Below, one piece after another: positions 41,701 through 51,754 of a stretch of DNA of 64,000 nucleotides. The position numbers and the translations under genes are program-made. The number at the start of each line of letters is the position of its first letter. The stretch's first letter is position 1. The notes under the pieces were generated by a model. The model searched no databases. It was not told where the DNA came from and saw only the letters and a list, made by a program, of their open reading frames with translations. Source of the DNA: Nectonema munidae (taxonomy: Eukaryota; Nematomorpha; Nectonematoida; Nectonematidae); contig JAUIRK010000971.1 of NCBI GenBank assembly GCA_030549495.1, positions 610,501-674,500 of the forward strand, in the 5' to 3' direction.

Positions 41701-44700
41701 AAAAGATATCATTTGTAGAAAAACGTCTTTTTATTGATAATAGAGACTTCTAGAGCAGTAGTTCCAAATCACGAGGACCAGACCACAAATGGAGTGTGTT
41801 TGCGATTTTGTTTGAGTCGCGAAGACATAGAAATAATTAGAAGATTATTACTGTTAAATAAATCATCTAATTAATGTGAGAGATTTTTGGAATAAATCTA
41901 AATCAGAAGGGGTTAAGCCGCCAATTAAAATGGAAGAAGAAAACTACGCCTGATCTCTCTAATAAAACAGATGTATATTTTGAAGATAATCTACATAAAT
42001 TTGGAATTTTGTCAAAATAAAATTTATTGTAGATACTCTTCGAGCCAATCAATTCAGTTTTCTCTTTCATGAAATGACAAGATTAAGAATTTTGTCTCGT
42101 TCTCTCGTGGTATGGTAACAATTATATTGAAGTTGACATTTTTGTCACCATTGGAAGAAGGTAGTAAAATTGAAAGTCTTTTCAATAGACTTGTCTAATG
42201 AAGAAGCAAATCAGTAGGAAGTGAACGAAAAGGACATACCGAAAAAGAATTTATCAAATTTGAAGCCATTTTTTCTACATTTGAATCGATTAAGCATCAA
42301 AACAGCAACCTAGAAAATCATGTTGAAGACGCGAAGAGGGAAAACTAGACATTATGTGACGCTTGATCTCTTTTTTGTTATATAATTTTTCAAGATAGAA
42401 TATTATTTTGGTTTTATATCTTCTTTTAAAAAAAATTCAAATGATACATTATATATTTTTAATTATTATTAATTGTATTCTTGTTTTGTTTTCAGTAAAC
42501 AACTTTTTAAATCAAAAATTATTGAAAAAGTTCAAGTAATAGCAGCATATAAACAGATTAATATTTTTGGTTTTATGCAATTCTTATTAATCTTTTTGGA
42601 TGATTATTTTTTGTATTTATTATATTTACAGCAACGAAATAGATGGTCAAGAACTGTCAGAAAAAAGATTTTGCTGGAATAGTTTTCCTTATCTAAATCG
42701 TCTGGGAGTTTACAGAATTTTAGTTGTAAGTCAAATAAATTATACACTTTTTTAAGAACATCGCTCACATTTATTCTTTATGCCTACATTAATTACCTCT
42801 CTATTTTCCAGCTTTATTATCTAATAGACAAGTACTTTTTGGTGAAAAAATATGCACTCATATTTTCTCATTTTTGTTGATGTAATCAAAAAACGAGATT
42901 AATTTACTTTAGTGATTTCGTCCAAGTATTAAAGAAAAGCCCTGACCTCCTCCACTCGGTCGAATTATATTTCTCCCTGATTACATGCTAAAATGAAACA
43001 TATGTGGGTATTTAAAACATTAAAATAAATTGTAAACTACACTTCAATTACTAAAATTAGAGTTAGCATTTTTATTCCTGATATTTCCTTTTATTTTACT
43101 ACTATGTTCTACAATTTTGTTACTTTTTTAATTCTTATTTTCATTTTTCCCTACACGTTTTCCACAGAGGCGCACTTCCTGAAAATTTGGAGAGGAGGCG
43201 AACTTCATTTTTTTATGATTTTCAAAATTTATTATAAAGGAATTTTTGTCTCGTGAACACAGAAACATTATTACCCGACATTACACGTACACTCTAATCT
43301 CCCAATCCCACTATAACTGCTGGGAATTTATCGAGACAAATTACCTTGTTTGTAATCGCATCAGTACTTTCTAGCTCAACAAGAGAACAAAATCATTAAT
43401 ATATGATAGAGTCAAAGCAAAAACAAATTGATATAACTATTCATGCCCGTTATTATTTTTACACTCATCTCTTAGGATTGAGTACATTCGCGATTTTTCT
43501 ATCGCCTCAATAACGCTTTGGGCTAGAACAAATTTTTTTACATGATCTTGAATGCAATTTTTCAGATTTTATCTCAGGGGTTTTCTAAAACATCTGTGGA
43601 CCATTTTACGTAAATTAATTTGAATTATCTTAATTCACAAAAGTTTATTTAATCTAAATCAAAATTATTTAATTTAATGTCTTAAAACACTGGTGCCTTG
43701 AAAATATCTCTAATTAAAAAAGTTTTTGATAAAAGTTATGGGGTCTATGCGATATCTGATAGCTTTTCTACTGTTAATTGACAATGACAAATAATTTAAA
43801 CAATGATGACATCAATAGAATACGCAAATGTCAACACAGCTATCGAGATAGGAAATGAGGTGATTTAGGAAGAAATCAGCTGCCTGAGAACACCATGCAA
43901 GAGGAGATAGTGGCACTTCAGAGAATATGAAACCATACCTCCCACTTATTCAGCAACAACTAGACGGACTTTTTAGCGCCCTGCAGTTCATTAAGAGCGA
44001 TACTCAATCTCATGTTCGTCACTACAACAGCATATAGCAGATTCTCAACAAAAGTTAAAGATTTTTAAATATGGCATAAATATTGTGACTTTACATATAA
44101 TATAAATTTTTTATGTGATACTTTGTTTATTTTCATTGGACCTGGACCAGAAAAAGAGACTCACAACGGAAAAGTCACCGACAAGATATCGATTTATTTT
44201 AAAGAAAGGCATGAGCTAAAAGATTTTCTGAATCTTTCCTCTTAGCAGTTGTCACAAGCACGGTTCATATAAAATTAAATGGTTAGGGGGATCGATTACT
44301 TTATACTGAGACACTTTCCCGCTTAAAATTACATTTTAAAATTTATAAATGTTACAATTTTTAGCAACGAAATGTTACCAAACTTAGTTAGATTACTAAC
44401 CTGAAAAAAGGAGAGAATCATTTTATATAATCTTCATATTATTTCGCCTTATCCTCTACACATGTATTCAGTTAGTAAAAGTAAATTGTTAGAAATTATA
44501 GAAAAATAGGCTAAACACAACTGAGATGAGAATGTTAAGAATTATTTGAAAATCTAATTGGAAAGACAAATTAATCAATGAAATAATAAGGAGTCTATGT
44601 AATGTAAGTGAAATCAATATAGTAATAGAGAGGTAAAGATTAAGGTGGTTTGGACATGTAAACAGAAGACCAGCTGAAGAGTTAATTAAAGCGTACAAAC

Positions 44701-47700
44701 AGCAAACTATAGGTAAATCTAAGGGTAGACCAAAATTAACAGGGAAAGAAGTAGTTCTTAAGGATATGAAAAAAAGAAATTTAAAAATAGGGGATGAAAA
44801 AATAGGCAATTTTGGAAATGTAAAATTAGGTAGTCCTTTTATATGTGTTTTCATAGTGGCAACACCGGCTAGACACTAGCTTGCTTGGAAAGTAGCCGTA
44901 AAACAGATTTATTATTAAAAGTAAATTGATAGAAAATAAATTTATGATTTGAGTCTAAGAATTGACAAGTATGAAGTCGTAAATTTAAATTTAGTCCTTT
45001 AAGAAATTAAAAGTCTAAAACGTTTGCAACAAAATTTGCAACAAACCTTAAATTTATATGAACTATTTACTCAATTGCCTAAGTGATAGGGCATAATTAC
45101 ATGATAATGAAATAGTTTGTACAGAAATAATACAAGAAGTGCAAAATATACTCTATGCAAATTTAAAGTGATACAATAATTAAGTTAAAGTAGGTAACCT
45201 AGGATACTTTTACTGTAATGAAATGCGTAAGGCGGTATCTAATGGATTAAAGTTAAACTCACTTCAAGGCAAATCTAGAATTAATCCATTATCCACAATA
45301 TCACAAGGGGCACTTTTAAAAAAGCAAATAATTATTAAGAATAAAATTACTCTCATTTACATACTTAAGTTTAATTAACAAAAAATTTGAAGGGAATTGT
45401 TAAAGCATTGCAAACTATTCAAGGCAATCTTGATAATAAAAAAATTAAAAGAAATAAAATGAATATCTAAGAATGAAGATGCTATATATTTGATCTCTGT
45501 AATAAAAAACTTGATTCCTTAGATCATATTTAGCAATAATATAATAAAGCATTTATCCTAACTTTTGTACCCTACTACATTAATTTAACTCTTTCAGTTG
45601 CAGTAATCAATAAGGATAGAACCTTTCTTCTATAGTTGTGTGCTATAAAAAACCCTGAAAAATTTGTGGCCTCATTCCTGGATTATTTTATCAAATAAAC
45701 CGGAAATTAATAAAAAAAATAGATGTTAAATATTCATTGAAAGACTTACCCTTAAATCAAGAAAAATAACATGGAAATTCTGCTCAGAAGTCAAATAAGT
45801 TTTTTAAATGCTATAAATAAGGGAGAATTCAAAATTATTGAGAAGAGGCGTCGCCCCTAGTCTTCGTTTCACACCTTCAATCAGGGCTGTCGTTGAGATT
45901 TTACTGAATAACCCAAATTGGTTCTTCAAAAAAACTTAGGTTGCACAACAACACCCCAAATTCAGTAATATTTTAAAAACGCATAGGTAACTAGTTTATT
46001 TTGGCGCAAAAGTGCAATAACTGAGAGTAGTGTTAATGGCTTCGCTGACATAAGCTGCTCTTCAACATGTAGTCCTATCTTAAGTTCTATCTTTACGTCT
46101 CATTCTTTTTTTATATCGTAAATTTGGACTGATACTCTTTTTGAACGGAATCAAATTGTGTTGTAATGTAAAAAAACTTTGAAATGTAATATAAAATTTG
46201 AATTTTTTCAATTCTGTTAGTTAAAATTTTTTTTTGACTTTTTACAAGTGCGTAACTCGAGTCGAGAACTTTTTTTGTGAACTGAATTGTATATGAAATT
46301 GATGTTGCTAGAAGTGAAATTAACGTATTATCAAACAAATAGTAACAAATTCTGGTGCTCTTACTTTACAAAATATCCAAATTGTACTTTATTACCAATA
46401 TAATAAGACAGGTCAAACGGAAAAAGAAACATTTGGAACTTTGGGTTAATAAACGCCGAGCCGTATATCTAGCCTTTTAAAGTACTACACCACTTGTCTT
46501 TCGCCCAAATCTGTCTGATCGATTCACATTTCTCAATCTATTAGATCTATATCCTTTTTTCTTTTATACAAAGATTTAAAATAATTGTAAAAATATAATG
46601 AGTATTAATATGTTTGTAAAATAGTATCCTTCCACTCTTTATTTTATAGGGCAAATATGATTGATTCTTATTTTTACCTCATGGATAATACCAAAAAGTA
46701 ATTAATTTTGATAACATATTTTTGATAATTTTGATGACAGGATTTTTATTTTTTTTAAGTTACTCTTTGCAGTCTTGATATCTCCGTTCACTTTCATGAA
46801 GGTATCCAAAACAAAGTATTTACAAGTTGTTACAACTTTCATGAGATGGACTGGTATGCTGCTTTAAACGTTATTTCTTCATTCAAAATATTTCATTTTC
46901 TGATAATAATCTTGGGTTATCAAAAAATCTATTCCTTAACCCATTTACGACCAATGTTCCTATTTTGGAACATAAGTAATTTCATCTTCGTCTGCTTTTT
47001 TCAATGACTTTGAATATAAATCGTCTGTGTTTTTTTAGATATCGTCTGCTTTGCTTGGTCTTAAATGGGTTACCCCTTTAACAAGCAATGGGTTACCCGT
47101 TTAAGACCAAGCAAAGCAGACGATATTTAAAAAAACGCAGACGATTTATATTCAAAGTCATTGAAAAAAGCAGACGAAGATGAAATTACTTATGTTCCAA
47201 AATAGGAACATTGGTCGTTAATGGGTTAAGTTCCCAACGAATATACCTGAAATATACTGACGTAAAAACCAACCTTTAGTTAATTATTTTTTGAATTGTC
47301 AGTTTATTTATTTCACGGTTAGTTAGTTAGTTCATTTTATGTTAATTGCTATTTTAATTCGCCTAGGACAAGTTCATTCCTACTCATTCATTCACTCAGA
47401 TTCATTTTAAGAACGCACACATTTATTAATATATTTATTTGTCATATTCGTGAGACACTTGAGCAAAGTTATAAGTTTGAAAAGTATTATGTCTAGAAAT
47501 AATCAATATGTCTATATTGTGTGATCCTTCACCAATATGATACATTTGTCTATACATTATACATACTTACATCACAACTACATAAACTGACACTCTGGTA
47601 AACGTCTTCCATAGCACTAATACACAACCAAATCAAAACTTATCACATTATATCACAACCAATAAACTTAAATCAAAACATAAATACTTATTCCACCTAG

Positions 47701-50700
47701 ATCAAAAACTTACTTTTGAATCAATACCATAACTCATGTTATTCAAATAGCTTTTGTAGAGAGAGACTTCTTGATCATTTCGAAGATTCGTGAAAAGCAC
47801 TTTTCTCTTTTATTCAACACAAGCCACATTCTCTGAAACTATGTTATTAATAGTCATTTACATTTTTTTATTTTCTCTTTCATCATTGTATCACATAATA
47901 TTGAAACAAATTGTTATATATTTTTTTTTATTAGTTTCTATGTATAAGCTTAGAGGTTTTCTAACAACGGTAGAAATCTCTTGCAATCAAGGGAATTAAT
48001 GGAGTTAGTTTTTTTTTCATATTAATTGCTTGCTATAATGTTTTTTCCTTTTTGCCTGTTTCATATAATTGCAATAAATCCTTCTTACATACTCGGAATT
48101 TCTTACTTTTTAAAGATCTTTTACAAAAGTTTTGAACATGGAGTTTGTTAATAATTAAGAAAAAATTTCGTTTTTTAAATAGATAGTTCAGTAGAAATAG
48201 AGTTTTTGTTGAATATAATTGAAGTGGGTTATGCGATATTTGTGTGGTTTAATAGTCTTGCTAGTAAACTAGAGAGCTTTGGTAGTAAAGTATTTAGGTT
48301 CAAACACGCCACACCATACATTACAGTTCTTAGCTCAAAACGTTTATTAGTCAATGTTAGAGAGCGATTTGAAAGCACTCTGTTCCAGAAAGTTCTAGAA
48401 ATACACACACACCGTCTTAGCCTCTGTAACAGGGGAGTTTATGATGTTAAACTCCTATTTATTTTCAGATGTGCAATGCTACAATTATGTAGCACAGAAC
48501 CAAAGTTTGTTTTTGTTTATGAAATTTACAGCATACTGATATGAAAAATTCAAAGTAAGCTGCTTTATTTTTCATGATACAGTTTATGTAAACATTGTTT
48601 TTAATGTTCCGTTATCATGGACCTCACACGCTGACTATGGCACCCAAGGAAAAGTTACAGTGGCACCCCAGAGCAAAGTTTTGATGACTTTAAAAATGAT
48701 AATTTTACAAAATGAAAGACCAGTTTCAAATTTTTTTTGTTGCAATGCTTTCAATGTCATCGCCAAATTCCATTTCCATCAGATTGGATAGCAATTTTTA
48801 GGAGTTTACTCTGATTTCTAACAATGGACTCGTATTCTAGTATATGTTTAGCCATATATTTTTATATCTGCTTCCCCAGGTCAAGTTTTTTTATGGTAAG
48901 TTATTTGGTCATAAAAACGATGATTGATTTCTAAGGATGTTCTTGCAATCTTGAAGCCGTCACAAATAGCCTTTTGAATAATTTGTTAGTTTTCTCGCTC
49001 CAGCATATGCCACTCAAATGAATATCGCTCGTTCTTATATCGCCTAATTGTTTATCGCTTAAACGTGTGGGTGACAGTGGCCATTTTATCTGCGCCCCTG
49101 TTTTCAGCCTTCTAAAAATTCTTCGCCCTCATCTCTTCTTACAATTTTTAATTTTATTTAGCTTTCATAGCCATGATAGTCTTTGCAATTATCTGCATCT
49201 TGAAACAAAACGCCAAACCAACCACCAAAGATGATGTTCTCGTGAAAATAGCTTCTTTTCGAAATGTGCCCATTTTGTTTGGTGTTTCTATCTACTCCTT
49301 CATGTGTCATCACTCGTTGCCTGCGATAGTTACGCCGATAGTCCGCAAAAGTCGTTTTCTTCTGCTTCTCAAATACGTCTTCGCCATCATCCTCTGCTTC
49401 TACGTCACGCTTTCGCTAACTGCCCTTTACGCCTTTCCTAACCACATCCAAGATTTGTACACTCTCAACTTCAGGTCAGACGCTTTTTCACTACTCTAAG
49501 CCATTTCATCCCAACGTCCGTTTTAACTGACAGACTATTTTTCAATTTTAATCTTTTGAGGATCAGAGAGAAACACGTGGTCGCGAGAAACTAAAATATA
49601 TAAATTTCATTGAAAAAGAAATAGCATGATTAGACTTCAAAATTCTGATGCTCAAAGGGTTAAAGAACTTTTACATCAAAATACCTAATGGCGTCTAAAA
49701 TTTGGGCGCCAAAATTATTTGTGTTGCTTATATATATTTTAATTTTTTAAAAGTGTAATTAAGTTTTGCATTTATTATATATAGAAAACTTATATTGATT
49801 TATTTTTGTCTTTGTTAATTTTTATGTTGGGGTGGTAAACAACTCTATGGCTTTTCTACGTACAAAAAATGTTGGCTTTTCTACTGCTAAAACTAATAAA
49901 AAATCACACAAAATGATTCAGTGATAATTAAAATCAACTGGTTTTTATCTTTGATTCAACCAAACAGATAGGCCAGTGCAATAAATCACTAATTATAAAA
50001 ATTTCCAATTTGGAATATTAAGATCTTTATTGAAGCGAACTCATTTGATTAGGATTAGTAGTGTTGTGTTTTTCCATTTCTAAAATAACATTTAATTGAA
50101 AAATGTATAGGACAGTAAAACTTCTATAATACGTACAGGCTTGGAACTGAATTTATGTTGTTATTATAGGGAAAGTTTCTTTATTGAAGAAATGAAATTG
50201 ATACTTCAGACTAAAATATAACATTACGTTTTCCTTATTTCGCATAGGTTAGGGTGTCCACCCCGGGATCCTCATCGCCTATTCTCCGGGGAATTTCTGA
50301 AATTTTTACTCCTCGACTCCCCGAGAAGTTTTGAGTTTTTCGATTTGCTTCTGTGCTGAACTGTTTGATGAAAATTTTAGGCTAATTTTATAGTTTTAAG
50401 TCAAATCAAATTTTTAAATCTACATTTTTTGATGAAACAAAAAAGTTGTATTAAAGCAGAAATAAAATAATGGAAAACACGTTTGACCTTTATTTGAAAA
50501 CAAAAAGAAGGCCCGAAGTTTTGGAAAATTTTTTCAAGAATTTAAAAAGCATAAAACCAACATCTGTAGACTCCGAACGAGTGTTTTCATCAATGAGTTA
50601 TTTTTCTACGAAAATAGGAAATCAGTTGAACGATGAAACTTTGAACGCCAGTTTTTTTTTGAAAAAAAGTATTTCCTAGATATTTTTTCAAAACATGAAT

Positions 50701-51754
50701 ATTTTTTTACATTTTTTAAAAATAATTTTATTCAATTTTTGAACTAATAAAAAACTTTCAGAATACTTTATATTTTTTCATTTTAGAAGAATTTTTTTAT
50801 TGTAAAAAAATCGCTTTTTCTTCCCCAGGGAAATATTTCAAAAATTACGAGGTCCTCGTTTTTTGGGGAATGAAAAAAAGACCTTAAAGTGGAAACACTA
50901 GCATAGGTACGGAGTTTTACTGTCTATTTCACAATATACTAGAGTGATAAAAGATACAACTTATAGTATACCTTGCTCTACTGTATTATCACGTAAAATA
51001 CTAATTACAATATATTCATCAAAATATCTCGCAGCACTGATTATTATTGAAACATTTTTATTATTGGAAGAAACGAAGTAAAGTATTAAATCAATTTTTT
51101 CTTGATATAAATACACACATCTGGTAACTAGCATATTTATTTTATACTTACATTTATAAAAAGCACGAAGATAGAATGTTAAATTTGTGTATTTATTTCC
51201 TGGAGGGGGCAAAAGAATTGTTTATTTTGATTATTTTGAAGCATGAGACGCTGATATCTATAAATGAAATGTTTAGGCCTTCGATAATAGCAAGCAATCA
51301 TTCAAAATTCTTAACGTTCCTTTCTTACTTCCTTCTATTGTTTCCTGTTTTCACGTTGACCACCAATTTTCCCATTATTGCAATAACACTTTCAAATAAC
51401 ATAAAGTCCTTATTTGAGTCTCTCTTTTCTTACAAATTCCATTACTTTCCCGCGTACTCTCTGGCAGCCATTATTCCGCCCTTTATTGCGGCATTCATCA
51501 CGCATGATCTTGAGTTCCTCGTTTCCATCACTGGTTCTTATCCTGGAGCATGCATTCAGTACATTTTCCCGGTGCTTTTTGTCTACTTCTCTCGAAAGGA
51601 GTTTGAAAGTACTTTCAGCTCCCACATCAGTACACTCTCTTCTCTTAATCCCTACAAAAGTTGTTTTCACTCTGCATCCTGGCTAATTTTCATTCTTCTC
51701 TGGGCATTTGCTTCCTTCATCCTCATCTCCATTTATAATGCTCGTGCAATTTGA
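32656..51754 (+). CDS. TMEM104: TMEM104-like multi-pass membrane protein (start exon not seen)
   Basis: Eight exons, 32656-32777, 32828-32912, 36140-36256, 37548-37678, 42632-42725, 46760-46853, 49162-49474 and 51277-51754, join in phase to 477 codons and a TGA stop; human TMEM104 is of similar length. It belongs to the amino acid/auxin permease-like (SLC36/38-related) fold; its substrate is not established. Diagnostic segments in order: FNLIIGTGALTLPLAF, RRPLLYSKM and the EIDKKVEM stretch before VYLYGDLAIYAAAVP, FCWNSFPYLNRLGVYRI, PFTFMKVSKTKYLQV, FGVSIYSFMCHHSLPAIVTP, LFPVFTLTTNFPIIAITL, FITHDLEFLVSITGSYPG and LIFILLWAFASF. About ten hydrophobic segments are visible. Only the first dozen or so residues with the initiator Met are missing; they should be in a short exon upstream of 32656. 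The introns host many transposons but all eight exons are intact. An AATAAA lies about 110 bp after the stop. Confidence 0.92.
32828..32912 (+). CDS. TMEM104: TMEM104 exon
   Basis: Encodes YVSALLMIEALSNTNAVLKF, matching FVIEAMAAANA of human TMEM104. Separated from the previous exon by a 50-nt intron; donor GTAATA at 32913. Confidence 0.85.
33314..34185. mobile_element. hAT-like non-autonomous element
   Basis: Begins CAGGGCTGGGAAGTTG and ends with the approximate inverse CAACTCTCAGCCCTTG. The right interior has TTTTATTAGATACCAACTCC; a matching fragment recurs at about 35805-35880. No clear target duplication. Confidence 0.55.
34216..35219 (+). mobile_element. hAT element (ZBED5/SCAND3-like), internally deleted, 8-bp TSD
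   Basis: Terminal repeats CAGGGGTTCCCAA and TTGGGAACCGCTG, flanked by a perfect 8-bp duplication CGCTAGAG (34208-34215 and 35220-35227). Inside, 34419-34926 encodes the transposase C-terminus: DLIELRTNCVFEMQFESKTL, EQYWCSAMEMFPRLCKKAQS, then after a frame break KSRNRLSAQADMRIAISSKV. Only 1 kb long, so most of the transposase is deleted. Confidence 0.9.
35553..35739. mobile_element. TTAA MITE, CACTAGAAC family, copy C (degenerate)
   Basis: Right end GAATTGTAGTG then TTAA (35740-35743); left end TACTAAAAAGTTC is diverged. Interior AAACATTTGAAATTTTATTG fits the family. Confidence 0.45.
35805..35880. repeat. Fragment of the same repeat as 33314-34185
   Basis: AAATTTTATTAGATACCGACTC and CCTTTAAAATATCTGATTCC closely match 34115-34175. 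Confidence 0.6.
36140..36256 (+). CDS. TMEM104: TMEM104 exon
   Basis: 39 codons, starts after TTTTAAG; encodes SERRPLLYSK in the loop and ends EIDKKVEM, matching EITDRVEM. Donor GTATTT at 36257. Confidence 0.87.
36257..37547 (+). other. TMEM104 intron 3
   Basis: A short repeat candidate at 37195-37311 has GGATGGTTTACTTAGGC at one end and its imperfect inverse, GCCTAAATCCATC, at the other. Otherwise nothing recognised. Confidence 0.5.
37548..37678 (+). CDS. TMEM104: TMEM104 exon: YLYGDLAIYAAAVP segment
   Basis: Encodes ADMSSLYFNFLGRIIFSISF and VYLYGDLAIYAAAVP, almost identical to the human core motif. Acceptor TTTAG ending at 37547; donor GTATAT at 37679, phase 2. Confidence 0.93.
37679..42631 (+). 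other. TMEM104 intron 4
   Basis: Holds the piggyBac element 38152-40510. The remaining 2.1 kb to the right (40511-42631) shows no recognisable gene or repeat. Confidence 0.65.
38152..40510 (-). mobile_element. piggyBac element, near full length, coding region broken
   Basis: Left end TTAA (38148-38151) then CCCTCATACTCTC; right end GTATGAGG at 40503-40510, the inverse, but its TTAA is lost. Palindromic GGGTGAAAATTCACCC and GGGTGAAATTTCACCC lie inside each end (38194-38209, 40303-40319). On the minus strand the transposase starts near 39896 (MSTRFESEEEPMDD), runs through WDDDIGRPIFKATMS, ITIDEQLVSFRGRCP and KPAEYGIKV, and resumes in other frames with GGVDTLDQLVGSYTVKRKTN and RWPFDLYCNIIDI, then a cysteine-rich tail near 38320-38420. 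At least three frame breaks. It sits in TMEM104 intron 4. Confidence 0.88.
42632..42725 (+). CDS. TMEM104: TMEM104 exon: lumenal loop
   Basis: Encodes NEIDGQELSEKRFCWN then NRLGVYRILV, matching NDTDRCWGPLRRVDAYRIYLA. Acceptor TTTACAG ending at 42631; canonical donor GTAAGT at 42726. Confidence 0.85.
42726..46759 (+). other. TMEM104 intron 5
   Basis: Contains a LINE 3' end (44500-44879). Elsewhere short open frames but no family I recognise. Confidence 0.6.
44500..44879 (+). pseudogene. LINE (non-LTR retrotransposon) 3' end remnant
   Basis: The frame reading RLRWFGHVNRRPAEELIKAY, GKSKGRPKLTGKEVVLKDMK ends at TAG (about 44877-44879). This is the widespread C-terminal block RxRWFGHVxR...GRPKxxWxxxVxxDL of non-LTR retrotransposon ORF2 proteins. 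The upstream reverse transcriptase is absent, as expected for 5'-truncated insertion. Confidence 0.75.
46760..46853 (+). CDS. TMEM104: TMEM104 exon
   Basis: Encodes LLFAVLISPFTFMKVSKTKY and LQVVTTFMRWT, matching LLLGPFTFFDVQKTKYLQILTSLMRW. Acceptor TTTTAAG ending at 46759; donor GTATGC at 46854, phase 1. Confidence 0.9.
46940..47225. mobile_element. Foldback MITE at TTAA, near-perfect inverted repeat
   Basis: Two 126-bp arms (46940-47065 and 47100-47225) are inverse complements with only a few mismatches, around a 34-bp centre. Flanked by TTAA on both sides (46936-46939, 47226-47229), as for piggyBac-mobilised elements. Ends CCCATTTACGACC / GGTCGTTAATGGG. Confidence 0.85.
48242..48460 (+). 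repeat. tRNA-derived SINE-like repeat, family 2, second copy
   Basis: GTAGTAAAGTATTTAGGTTC, B-box-like GGTTCAAACAC (48297-48307), GAAAGTTCTAGAAATA. Its first 74 nt begin GTGTGG (48242-48247) and contain CCACAC (48309-48314), which could form an acceptor-like stem, so the head resembles a tRNA. Confidence 0.6.
49162..49474 (+). CDS. TMEM104: TMEM104 exon
   Basis: Encodes a hydrophobic helix, FGVSIYSFMCHHSLPAIVTP and the end DLYTLNF, matching FGVCVYSFMCQHSLPSLITP and DMYTLNF. Acceptor TTTAG ending at 49161; donor GTCAGA at 49475, phase 2. Confidence 0.93.
49552..49659. mobile_element. Short TTAA MITE, CTTTGAGGATCAG family
   Basis: TTAA (49548-49551) TCTTTTGAGGATCAG and TCTGATGCTCAAAGGG TTAA (49660-49663). 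Same family as 6573-6691; a lone end CCCTTTGAGGACCAGAATTT occurs at 15031-15050. Confidence 0.7.
50250..50900 (+). mobile_element. hAT deletion derivative, 8-bp TSD
   Basis: Ends TAGGGTGTCCAC and GTGGAAACACTA, flanked by GCATAGGT at 50242-50249 and 50901-50908. The open frame 50470-50679 carries the hAT dimerisation-region motif DSERVFSSMSYFSTKIGNQL. GAGG/CCCC-rich arms next to each end are inverted relative to each other. Confidence 0.88.
51277..51754 (+). CDS. TMEM104: TMEM104 terminal exon
   Basis: Encodes LLLFPVFTLTTNFPIIAITL, FITHDLEFLVSITGSYPG and a last helix SWLIFILLWAFASF; ends NARAI and TGA. The upstream open frame from 51176 is intron; the acceptor GTTTAG ending at 51276 restores phase with NFR. 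Confidence 0.93.

Larger units (their letters stand above)
46854..49161 (+). other. TMEM104 intron 6
   Basis: Holds the 286-bp foldback element (46940-47225) and a tRNA-like SINE copy (48242-48460). GCGCCCCTG near 49085 resembles a hAT terminal repeat but I found no partner end. Confidence 0.6.
49475..51276 (+). other. TMEM104 intron 7
   Basis: Holds a 108-bp TTAA MITE (49552-49659) and a 651-bp hAT derivative (50250-50900). Confidence 0.7.

Noticed and set aside
43870-44040. GC-richer block that might be an exon
   Set aside because: Translations in all frames gave no family I recognise and no splice pair fitting a neighbouring gene.
48242-48315. Possible functional tRNA gene
   Set aside because: The acceptor-like pairing is there but the T stem does not pair well, and homology continues far downstream with another copy, so it is a SINE-like head.
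48206-48544. 112-codon open frame on the plus strand
   Set aside because: It lies over a SINE-like repeat whose other copy (556-790) does not keep the frame.
51176-51276. Open frame extending left of the last TMEM104 exon
   Set aside because: The TTTAG acceptor at 51276 joins exactly to NFR of the previous exon; the extension has no similarity to the family.
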